A DNA stretch of 17,424 nt. It comes from Bryobacteraceae bacterium. Lineage in GTDB: Bacteria > Acidobacteriota > Terriglobia > Bryobacterales > Bryobacteraceae. Of the stretch, positions 1-6,152 are shown piece after piece (within the stretch, counting starts at the first letter, position 1; the number at the start of each line of letters is the position of its first letter). Made by a program: the position numbers and the translations under genes. A model generated the notes under the pieces. It searched no databases. It was not told the origin of the DNA and saw only the letters and a list, made by a program, of their open reading frames with translations. Where the stretch lies: assembly GCA_025350445.1 (NCBI GenBank), contig JANXXV010000002.1:1-17424 (forward strand), written 5' to 3'.

Positions 1-38
1 AAACCCGAGAGTCATGCGGCCATCGGCAGCGGCTTCAA

Positions 39-71
39 GTCGCGCCCCGTGCGGGGCGCGTGGATTGAAAC
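39..71 (+). repeat. CRISPR direct repeat, intact copy
   Basis: This 33-nt repeat starts GTCGCGCCCC and ends GTGGATTGAAAC. Its inner palindrome would give the crRNA stem-loop cut by a Cas5d-type nuclease in type I-C systems. Confidence 0.9.
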
Positions 72-106
72 CGGGCTCGTGCCGAGCGCTCCTCGGCCGA
101 CATGTT

Positions 107-131
107 GTCGCCCCCCGTGCGGGGCGCATGG
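107..131 (+). repeat. Degenerate terminal CRISPR repeat
   Basis: The 25 bases match the start of the intact repeat with two substitutions (positions 6 and 22 of the repeat). The following bases (to about 142) keep only a loose GAAAAC resemblance to the repeat end. Such decay is usual for the oldest, leader-distal repeat. Confidence 0.85.
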
Positions 132-272
132 CGACCGAAAACATCTACCCAAAAACATCATTTTCTCAGTTCACAAATCTTCAAACTTTCGTATCAACCA
201 AATCAGCAACTTACCAGGAAATCCAAAACGGCCGGTACCGCCCAAAGCTACCCTCATCACGAGGATAGTCAC

Positions 273-947
273 ATGCCATCGAAACAAAAACGTAAGATCG
301 CACGTCAGAACGGAGCCAAGGCAGCCGGCTCCAAGACCCCGCAAGGAATCCAAACCTCAGCCATGAACGCGTTGCGTCACGGCTTGACGTCGCAAACGCT
401 GGTTCTAGCCAACGAATGCCCGGCCAAATTCGACCAGCTCCTCCAGATGTACATCGAAAAATTCCAACCCCGGGACGGCATCGAAATGAATCTGGTAGAC
501 GAAATGGTAGCCGCCCGCTGGCGTCAACAACGCGGCTGGGTGATCCAAACCGCCGCATTCAACCTGCAAATGGAAAAGGAGGAACAGGAGGTCACCAGCG
601 AGCCAGCCCGCCTTGCCCTCGCCTTCATCGCTATGGCCAACCACGAAAAGCTCTTAGAGCTGATCCTGCGCTACGAAACCAGTTACAGCCGCATGCACGA
701 CCGGGCCATGAAAGCCCTCTTCCGTCTTCGCGAAGAACAAAATTTGCGAAACGACCCTAATCCCGCTCCGCCCGCTCCCCCGACTCCCCCTGAAACCATC
801 ACCAAACCGGAACCGCCCGCTCAGCCGGAGCCACCCGCGCCCCATCCGGCCCCGTCGAAACAGCCAGGCCGCCAAATGATGTCATCGACGCCAGCCCGGA
901 ATCCCCGAGTCCCATCCCGGCTAATTCCTGACCTGCCCACGCAATGA
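273..947 (+). CDS. Hypothetical protein, ALRHGL-type family, proline-rich tail
   Basis: A 224-residue protein of unknown function. The ATG at 273 is chosen because GAGGA lies 7 nt upstream (261-265) and because upstream in-frame codons run into the CRISPR repeat. Residues 1-40 are basic (KQKRK) and hold an ARQNGAK...TPQG...NALRHGLTS pattern that I recognise as the N-terminus of a multi-copy hypothetical family in Acidobacteria and Planctomycetes. The middle (about 45-150) is charged and probably helical. The last 60 or so residues are a low-complexity proline/alanine/glutamate tail that is probably disordered. No signal peptide or membrane segment is visible. It follows a CRISPR array by about 140 bp, but nothing in it resembles a Cas or anti-CRISPR protein, so the proximity may be chance. 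The ORF is certain; any role is not. Confidence 0.8.
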   Translation: MPSKQKRKIARQNGAKAAGSKTPQGIQTSAMNALRHGLTSQTLVLANECPAKFDQLLQMYIEKFQPRDGIEMNLVDEMVAARWRQQRGWVIQTAAFNLQMEKEEQEVTSEPARLALAFIAMANHEKLLELILRYETSYSRMHDRAMKALFRLREEQNLRNDPNPAPPAPPTPPETITKPEPPAQPEPPAPHPAPSKQPGRQMMSSTPARNPRVPSRLIPDLPTQ

Positions 948-979
948 GGAATCGGCTGATAAACTGAAAGCGGTTCAAT

Positions 980-1462
980 ATGCGTAACAGGAATTTGGCC
1001 AAAATCGTTCTATTCGCGGCGATTGCCGGCGCAGTTGCCAAAGGTGCGGATGAAGAAGCCGACGCGCAACCCAAACATTCTCACATTCGTTTCGGAGGGC
1101 TCGTTGTGGGCGCGGGATATTCAAGCGGCCCCGGCTGGTACAACGGGGGGTATCCCCGTTTCGGAATCTACGATCCATTCTGGTACAGCCCATACATCCA
1201 TTCCGGGCTTTACACCGGATTCATACAGCAGCCGAACATGGGGCAAGTGAAGCTCAACAGCATGGACAAAGACGCTTCGGTTTACCTGGATGGCGCCTAC
1301 GCCGGGTCCGCGCAGAAGCTCAAGAGTTTCCGGCTTGCTCCCGGGGCCTACAATCTGGAATTGCGCGATGACAAGCAGCGAACCTTTCGCCAGCGCCTGT
1401 ACGTGCTGAGCGGAAAGACGCTGGCGCTTCGCCCGAAATTGCAATCGGAGGAGCATAGATGA
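980..1462 (+). CDS. Secreted PEGA-like domain protein
   Basis: A 160-residue protein with a probable signal peptide (basic MRNRNLAK, then a hydrophobic stretch to about residue 20). Residues 46-80 are rich in Gly, Tyr and Pro, suggesting an unstructured extracytoplasmic linker. Residues about 88-150 match the pattern of a PEGA domain: a beta-strand with VYLDGAYAG, then LAPGAYNLELR and closing strands. PEGA domains are small surface or periplasmic beta-modules, often in envelope-associated proteins; the ligand here is unknown. The stop codon overlaps the next start (ATGA at 1459-1462), so the two are translationally coupled. The ribosome site before the ATG at 980 is weak (GAAAG at 966-970). 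A PEGA-like fold is inferred from motif resemblance only. Confidence 0.8.
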   Translation: MRNRNLAKIVLFAAIAGAVAKGADEEADAQPKHSHIRFGGLVVGAGYSSGPGWYNGGYPRFGIYDPFWYSPYIHSGLYTGFIQQPNMGQVKLNSMDKDASVYLDGAYAGSAQKLKSFRLAPGAYNLELRDDKQRTFRQRLYVLSGKTLALRPKLQSEEHR

Positions 1463-2172
1463 GATTGGCTTTATTTGTGATTTTCTCCTCCTCGGTGATC
1501 TTTGCCGATACGCAAGGCATTCGCCCCCGCGCGGACATCGACGACTACCGCGCTCACGACGAACAGAACGGAATCACCATCGCGGCGGATGTGATGGATT
1601 CCGAACAGGTGCGCCACGCGTTCGCCTCCGGCATTTATAGCGGATACGCGGTGGTGGAAGTGGCTGTGTATCCGGAAGCGGGAAAGATCGTCGAGCTTTC
1701 CGCCCTGGACTTCACGCTGCGTGTGGCCGGGCGCCAAACACCCATTCGCGCATCCAGCGCCAGGACTATTGCCGGAGTGCTGCATCGCAAGGCAGCGGGG
1801 CCGCCGGCGAAGTCCTCGGATGTGACCATCATTCCAACCGTCGGCGTCGAACATGATAGTGCCGGGTACGATCCGGGCTATGGCGGAACCCGCCGCCCCG
1901 GCTGGCGTACAACCGCGGGAGTTGGGGTGGCCACCGGCGGTGTGGGAAATGGGCAACCACGCCCGGCCTCCACGGGCGGCGACCGTAGAACTATGGAGAT
2001 GGAACTAGACGAGAAAGCGTTGCCGGAGGGTCCGGCATCCAAGGCAGTTGCGGGTTACCTCTACTTCCCCTTGCCGGCGAAGTCGAGGCCAACCGATGTG
2101 ACGTCGCTCGATTACCGCGGCGACGGCGCGAGCATCCACATTAGCTCCCCGGCTGGTTCCAAGCGGAAATAG
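1459..2172 (+). CDS. Secreted hypothetical protein
   Basis: A 237-residue protein of unknown function. Its start overlaps the preceding stop by 4 nt and has a strong GGAGGAG site at 1447-1453. Residues 1-17 form a signal peptide (MRLALFVIF... to FAD). The first half (about 25-110) looks like a compact beta-rich domain with a run ending in DFTLRVAG. Residues about 135-175 are a Gly/Arg/Thr-rich low-complexity linker. The C-terminal segment (about 180-237) includes the hydrophobic stretch GYLYFPLP and ends in a basic SKRK. No catalytic motif is visible. Tight packing with the PEGA-like gene before it and the exported phosphoesterase after it suggests one transcript for envelope proteins; this is inference. 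Confidence 0.75.
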   Translation: MRLALFVIFSSSVIFADTQGIRPRADIDDYRAHDEQNGITIAADVMDSEQVRHAFASGIYSGYAVVEVAVYPEAGKIVELSALDFTLRVAGRQTPIRASSARTIAGVLHRKAAGPPAKSSDVTIIPTVGVEHDSAGYDPGYGGTRRPGWRTTAGVGVATGGVGNGQPRPASTGGDRRTMEMELDEKALPEGPASKAVAGYLYFPLPAKSRPTDVTSLDYRGDGASIHISSPAGSKRK

Positions 2173-2173
2173 T

Positions 2174-3055
2174 ATGCCCCTCATCACTCTCCCGAACCGT
2201 CGTGACTTCCTTCGGGTCGCGGGTGCCTCCGCGCTTGCAACCCGGGTGACTCTCGCGCAGAGCGGGAACGCCAAATCGATACACTGGGCAATCCTTTCCG
2301 ACACCCATCTCTCGGCCGACCCAAAAAACGAATACCGCGGATTCCGCCCTTACGACAACCTGGCGCGAATTATTCCGGAAGTGCAGAAGGCGAATCCGGA
2401 AGTGGTTCTGATCAACGGAGATCTGGCGAGGCTGGAAGGGCTGTCCGCCGATTACGAACTGCTGAAGACAATGCTCCAACCCATTGCGGACCAGACTCCG
2501 CTGTGCCTTTCGCTCGGCAATCATGACGACCGGAAGAACTTCCTGACCACCCTGGGGAAGCCCGCGAAGGGCCAGCCGCAGCCCGTACAGGACAGGAATG
2601 TGCTGGTCGTGGATCAGCCGCCGGTTCGCATTCTGGTACTCGATTCGCTGATGGCCGTCAATCAGGCGCCCGGGCTTCTTGGCAAAGCGCAGCGCGGCTG
2701 GCTGGACGGATATCTGAAGTCGTCCGATCAAACTCCGGTGCTGATCTTCGTGCATCACACCATTGACGACAGCGATACGGGATTGCTGGACGCGGACCGG
2801 CTGTTGGCAATGGTGACGCCGCATAGGAAAGTGAAGGCGATTGTCTACGGCCACTCGCATATGTACCGCTACACGCAGGTTGCGGGCATTCATCTCATCA
2901 ATGTGCCGGCCATCGGCTATAATTTTGCGGACTCCGAACCCGTGGGTTGGGTGGATTCGGTGATCGCAAAGGACGGCGGGGATTTTACGCTGCACGCCTT
3001 CGGCGGAGATACCAGGCAGACTGGAAAGACCACTTCCCTGCACTGGCGCGGATAG
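2174..3055 (+). CDS. Tat-exported calcineurin-type metallophosphoesterase
   Basis: A 293-residue protein. The N-terminus carries a twin-arginine signal (NRRDFLRVAG, residues 8-17, then a hydrophobic stretch to about 29), so it is probably exported folded with its metals. The core has all metallophosphoesterase motifs in order: SDTH (D43, H45), NGD (D83), GNHDD (N116, H117), a HH pair (H194/H195) and GHSH (H227, H229). The family uses a two-metal centre to hydrolyse phosphomonoesters or diesters, and this subgroup resembles cyclic-nucleotide phosphodiesterase-like (CpdA/Icc) proteins. The natural substrate cannot be told from sequence. It starts one base after the previous stop, so translation is probably coupled. 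The start at 2174 puts the Tat motif where expected. Confidence 0.92.
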   Translation: MPLITLPNRRDFLRVAGASALATRVTLAQSGNAKSIHWAILSDTHLSADPKNEYRGFRPYDNLARIIPEVQKANPEVVLINGDLARLEGLSADYELLKTMLQPIADQTPLCLSLGNHDDRKNFLTTLGKPAKGQPQPVQDRNVLVVDQPPVRILVLDSLMAVNQAPGLLGKAQRGWLDGYLKSSDQTPVLIFVHHTIDDSDTGLLDADRLLAMVTPHRKVKAIVYGHSHMYRYTQVAGIHLINVPAIGYNFADSEPVGWVDSVIAKDGGDFTLHAFGGDTRQTGKTTSLHWRG

Positions 3056-3058
3056 AAT
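3053..3058 (+). promoter_or_regulatory. Possible -10 element (TAGAAT) just before the cupin gene
   Basis: TAGAAT overlaps the stop codon of the phosphoesterase gene and ends 8 nt before the cupin ATG. No convincing -35 is seen. It fits a repeated pattern of TANAAT hexamers close to start codons in this window, but may be coincidence because the stop codon itself supplies TAG. Confidence 0.3.
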
Positions 3059-3066
3059 AGAGGGCG

Positions 3067-3417
3067 ATGAAACTTCACGATTGGGCAACGATTGAACGTG
3101 AGCAAATGAATCCGGAGTTTGCGCGGCAGGTGATCCATGGGGACAACATGACCATCGCGCGTGTGTATCTGAAAAAGGGCTCGCTAGTCCCCCGGCACAG
3201 TCATGTCAACGAACAGATCATGCTGCTGCTCGAAGGCAAGCTGAAGTTTATCTTCGACGACCGCGAAGTGGTTGTGGAACCGGGCCAGAACCTGCAAATT
3301 CCGGGACACGAGCCTCACGGCGTGGAATCGTTGGAAGATAGCGTCGCACTGGACCTGTTCTCCCCGGTCCGTGAAGACTGGATTCGCGGCGACGACGCCT
3401 ACTTACGTAAAGCGTAA
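3067..3417 (+). CDS. Small single-domain cupin protein
   Basis: A 116-residue cytoplasmic protein with one cupin barrel. Cupin motif 1 (residues about 38-58) holds H44, H46 and Q50; motif 2 (about 72-86, with PGHEPH) supplies H84. Together these make the usual metal site in a His-His-Gln-His arrangement. Small cupins of this type are metal-dependent isomerases, dioxygenases or sensory folds, and sequence alone does not say which. AGAGGG lies a few bases before the ATG, 11 nt after the phosphoesterase stop, so it can be the last gene of the 980-3417 cluster. Its 3' end overlaps the 3' end of the opposite FG-GAP gene by 19 bp. Confidence 0.88.
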   Translation: MKLHDWATIEREQMNPEFARQVIHGDNMTIARVYLKKGSLVPRHSHVNEQIMLLLEGKLKFIFDDREVVVEPGQNLQIPGHEPHGVESLEDSVALDLFSPVREDWIRGDDAYLRKA

Positions 3418-4409
3418 GCCCAGAGTGTAACGGCCGCCGGGCCGATGGAAATCAACGCGTTGCCGTCGAGCTTCCAGATCGAGATCATCTCAGTGCCATG
3501 GCCGATCTGCTGCGCGCGGAAATATCGGCCTTCGTTCCAGAATGCGAAGAGTCGCGAATTGGCTTCGTTTCGTTCTCCGGCAAGGAAGTCGATCCGGCCG
3601 TCGGCGTTGAGGTCGGCTGCGGCCAGCGCATGCGGATTCACCAGGTGGAGTTGATCTCCCAGCGGGTGCCCGATCCACAGCCGCTTCGGATCGTCCGGCT
3701 TTTCAAACCACGTCAGGCGCGCATCCCGCATGTGCCCCTGGCTCACGATCAGGTTATCAGCCGGGGCGGTGAGCGCCAGTTGCAGCATGGCGGAATCGTC
3801 CGCCTCGCTATAGGTATTGATGGCGAACAGCCGCCAGGGAAGTTCAAAACTGACCGGGCTCTTGATCCAATAGTTGCCGCATAAGATATCGGGGAGGCCG
3901 TCGCCGTCAATGTCGGCCAGCAGCAGGCCAGTCTGTTTTGAAGGTGTGTAGATGGAATAGAGGTCGGTGGAAGTCCACGGGTCTCCGTGCTTGGCCGCGG
4001 GTTCGTAGAAGCGCACCTGCGAGAAGCGGTGGATCATCAGGAACCCGCGGTGGCCCAGCAGCGTGGTGGCGAGACAATCGTGCATGCCAACCAGCGTGTC
4101 GATCAGTTCCGGCTTCCACTCCGGCGGGCGTCGAATGGTGAGGTTGCCCAGGCCAGGGCCTTCTTGAAGAACAAGCCCGCCGTCCACGAGGCATCCGCCA
4201 TCTCCGAAGGAAGCGGCTGACAGTTGAGTGGCTCGGAGGCGTGATAGATTCCAGGAAAACAAGCCTTCGCCCCAGGTGAACAAGTTTCGCCCGCCGGCGG
4301 ACAGTGCTCCGCCGCGGATGAGCGGCGAGTGGCGCGTGGCGCGCGGCTTGAGAACCAAGGACTCCGGGAACGCTGCCGCGGCAACCAGAAACAAGGCAAG
4401 AAGGCGCAA
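3399..4409 (-). CDS. Secreted FG-GAP/VCBS-repeat protein
   Basis: A 336-residue protein with a short signal peptide (MRLLALFLVAAAAF). Two calcium-binding FG-GAP-type loops are clear: ADIDGDGLPDIL (about residues 165-176) and ADLNADGRIDFL (about 265-276). These repeats build beta-propeller blades, as in integrin alpha chains, and secreted bacterial versions are common in Acidobacteria and Planctomycetes. Flanking segments with repeated W/F-G patterns are probably further, degenerate blades. The start is TTG at 4409, because an in-frame stop lies six codons upstream and no ATG or GTG precedes the hydrophobic signal. No enzymatic motif is visible; a carbohydrate-binding or scaffold role is only a guess. 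It is divergent from the DUF1080 gene across 39 bp and overlaps the cupin gene tail to tail. Confidence 0.82.
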   Translation of the reverse strand: MRLLALFLVAAAAFPESLVLKPRATRHSPLIRGGALSAGGRNLFTWGEGLFSWNLSRLRATQLSAASFGDGGCLVDGGLVLQEGPGLGNLTIRRPPEWKPELIDTLVGMHDCLATTLLGHRGFLMIHRFSQVRFYEPAAKHGDPWTSTDLYSIYTPSKQTGLLLADIDGDGLPDILCGNYWIKSPVSFELPWRLFAINTYSEADDSAMLQLALTAPADNLIVSQGHMRDARLTWFEKPDDPKRLWIGHPLGDQLHLVNPHALAAADLNADGRIDFLAGERNEANSRLFAFWNEGRYFRAQQIGHGTEMISIWKLDGNALISIGPAAVTLWAYALRK

Positions 4410-4410
4410 T

Positions 4411-4443
4411 CTGTCACTCTTGTATCACACCCGATATAATCGG
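4411..4443 (+). promoter_or_regulatory. Candidate promoter with inverted repeat for the DUF1080 gene
   Basis: TATAAT at 4435-4440 is preceded at 18 bp by CTGTCA (4411-4416), which matches four of six -35 consensus bases. The -10 sits inside the 13-bp inverted repeat CCGAT-ATA-ATCGG (4431-4443), which could be an operator. The expected transcription start is at or next to the ATG at 4449, giving a leaderless or nearly leaderless message. The same 39-bp gap must also serve the divergent FG-GAP gene. Confidence 0.5.
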
Positions 4444-4448
4444 CTCTG

Positions 4449-5108
4449 ATGATGCGCTTCGTGTTGATCCTTACCCTGCTTTTTGGTATTCCAGCATTTG
4501 CCGAGAGCCGGAGGCAGCTTTTCAACGGTAAGAATATGGACGGATGGAAGTTCGTCCCCAGAGCGGAAGGCGACACGGGGTTTAGTGTCTCAGGCGGTAT
4601 GATTCAGACCGGCGGCGCGAAAGGAATGCTGCTTTATACCGGCGACAAGATTGGAAACGCCACCATTCGCGTGGTTTACAAGATGTCGAATCCGAAAGGC
4701 AATTCGGGTGTCTTCATTCGCATTCCGATGATTCCCGATTCTGAGACGTACGCCATCCATCACGGGATTGAGGTGCAAATAGACGATCAGGACGACGAGT
4801 GGCATTGCACCGGCACACTTTATTCGATGACTAAGGCGCTGGCGAGACCGTCGAAGCCCGCGCCCGAATGGAACACGATGGAGATTACTATGGATGGGCT
4901 GCGGACCATCGTCCACGTAAACGGCGTGCTGGTAACCGATTACGATGGCGTAGGCGCGGTGCCGGAACGGACCAAGCAATTTGAGCCGGAACGGGGGCCG
5001 AGGCCGGAAATCGGTTATATTGCCCTGCAAAATCACGACCCCACAGCGGTTGTCACCTTCAAGGAGATAAGCCTGGAACCGCTAAAGAGCAAGAAACCGA
5101 GGAAATAG
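4449..5108 (+). CDS. Secreted DUF1080 (3-keto-disaccharide hydrolase-type) protein
   Basis: A 219-residue protein with a signal peptide (MMRFVLILTLLFGIPAFAES). The mature part is one DUF1080 domain, a concanavalin-like jelly roll. Hallmarks in order are LFNGKNMDGW (about 24-33), GNSGVFIR (about 84-91), EVQIDDQDD, PEWNTMEI, VHVNGVLV and the closing GYIALQNHD...VTFKEI. The family includes enzymes that cleave 3-keto-glycosides and is very common in Acidobacteria and Planctomycetes, where it acts on sugars outside the cytoplasm; that activity is family-based. No ribosome binding site is seen, and a TATAAT lies 8 nt before the ATG. A second ATG (codon 2) is an alternative start. The C-terminus is lysine-rich (KSKKPRK). 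It is tail to tail with fliM, with 1 bp between the stop codons. Confidence 0.9.
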   Translation: MMRFVLILTLLFGIPAFAESRRQLFNGKNMDGWKFVPRAEGDTGFSVSGGMIQTGGAKGMLLYTGDKIGNATIRVVYKMSNPKGNSGVFIRIPMIPDSETYAIHHGIEVQIDDQDDEWHCTGTLYSMTKALARPSKPAPEWNTMEITMDGLRTIVHVNGVLVTDYDGVGAVPERTKQFEPERGPRPEIGYIALQNHDPTAVVTFKEISLEPLKSKKPRK

Positions 5109-5109
5109 C

Positions 5110-6075
5110 TTAATCCGTTGGGTGGTAGGCGTGATGGATGGCAAAGGCTTTCTTCCTGCCGCTGGCGACGATTTGCCCGCGGAATTTCAACTTCCCATTC
5201 ACCAGCAAGTCCAGCGGTTTATCGGCCACGAAATCGAAGGTCAGCACATCACCGCACTCCAACCGCATCATGTCTTCCACCGCGATGGTAGGGCCTTCTA
5301 AACGAGCGTCAATCGTGAGGTTGGCGGGTTTGATTAACCGGAGTATCCGGGAATGTTCCTCTTCCGTAACTTCCGTTTTCCGCACGCTCCACTGCTGATC
5401 GAATTTCTGTCGCAGCATCTTGATGATGATGGACGGGATTCCGATGTTCATCATGCCGGAGTTTTCGCCAATCCGGACCTCCAGGCTAATCGCCACCAAG
5501 GCTTCATTAGGGGCCAGGATCTGCAGCAAGGCCGGCTCGGTTTCGTGGGTCTCTATGGAGAAATCCAGGTTGGTGACACTGTGCCATGCGGTTTTCAGGT
5601 TTTGCAAGATAATGCGGAGTAAACCATCGAGGATGCTTTGCTCGATCTCGGTGATCTCGCGAGTGATTTTCGCCGAAACCCTCCCGCTCCCGCCAAGCAA
5701 CATCTCCAAAACGGGAAACACCAGCGCGGGATTCAGTTCGAGTACCGCATTGCCTTCAAACGGACGCATTCCCAGTGACGCCATACAGGTTGGCGACGGA
5801 AGACACTGGGTGAATTCGCGGAAGGAGATTTGTTCCACGGAGACCAGGTTGACTATGACATACGCGCGAAGGTAGGCGGAAAGACTGGAAGCAAGGCTTC
5901 GAGCGAAGTTCTCATGCAGTAAGTGGATCGCCCTAAGTTGATCCTTTGCAATGCGATCCGGGCGGCGGAAGTCGTACGGCTGGGTTCGTTTCGCAGGATC
6001 GTCGTCCACCCCGCCATTCATGTTTCGGAATACGGCGTCGATTTCTTCCTGCGATAAAACTCGATCCAAAGACAT
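5110..6075 (-). CDS. fliM: Flagellar motor switch protein FliM
   Basis: A 321-residue protein, close to the usual 320-335 for FliM. The N-terminal LSQEEIDAVF (residues 7-16) is the conserved peptide that binds phospho-CheY. The middle domain (about 40-235) contains the GGSGR signature (128-132) through which FliM contacts FliG. The C-terminal SpoA/surface-presentation domain (about 245-315, GDVLTFDF...VNGKLKFRGQ) pairs with FliN. In the cell it forms the C-ring that sets rotation direction. AGGAG 12 nt upstream (6083-6087) supports the ATG at 6075. No other flagellar gene is near: neighbours are DUF1080 and mtaB, so this copy lies outside a flagellar operon. Confidence 0.95.
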   Translation of the reverse strand: MSLDRVLSQEEIDAVFRNMNGGVDDDPAKRTQPYDFRRPDRIAKDQLRAIHLLHENFARSLASSLSAYLRAYVIVNLVSVEQISFREFTQCLPSPTCMASLGMRPFEGNAVLELNPALVFPVLEMLLGGSGRVSAKITREITEIEQSILDGLLRIILQNLKTAWHSVTNLDFSIETHETEPALLQILAPNEALVAISLEVRIGENSGMMNIGIPSIIIKMLRQKFDQQWSVRKTEVTEEEHSRILRLIKPANLTIDARLEGPTIAVEDMMRLECGDVLTFDFVADKPLDLLVNGKLKFRGQIVASGRKKAFAIHHAYHPTD

Positions 6076-6152
6076 GGTTTTGCTCCTGTTGGTCCATCGG
6101 TCCTTCTGATGGAATCTGTATTGGGATTAATCCGATTGCTAAGCTATCCGTA

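Larger units (their letters stand above)
1..131 (+). CRISPR. Leader-distal end of a CRISPR array, type I-C-like repeats
   Basis: Bases 1-4 (AAAC) match the last bases of a repeat cut by the window edge. A 34-nt spacer follows (5-38), then a complete 33-nt repeat (39-71) with a GC-rich inner palindrome (GCGCCCC/GGGGCGC) and the 3' end ATTGAAAC. A 35-nt spacer (72-106) follows, then a degenerate repeat from 107 whose first 25 bases differ from the intact repeat at only two positions before the similarity collapses. Known: a GTCGC start, a GC palindrome and a GTGGATTGAAAC end are typical of type I-C repeats. The decayed last copy and the ATTGAAAC end together indicate that the array reads on the + strand, with its leader and any cas genes upstream of the window. 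Only two whole spacers are visible, but the sequence match makes the call secure; the subtype is inferred from the repeat alone. Confidence 0.9.

Noticed and set aside
14..366. Short + strand ORFs running through the CRISPR repeats
   Set aside because: They translate repeat and spacer sequence; the array explains the region better.
2141..3088. Long - strand ORF of 315 codons opposite the phosphoesterase
   Set aside because: The + strand has all catalytic motifs and a Tat signal; the antisense frame has no recognisable domain.
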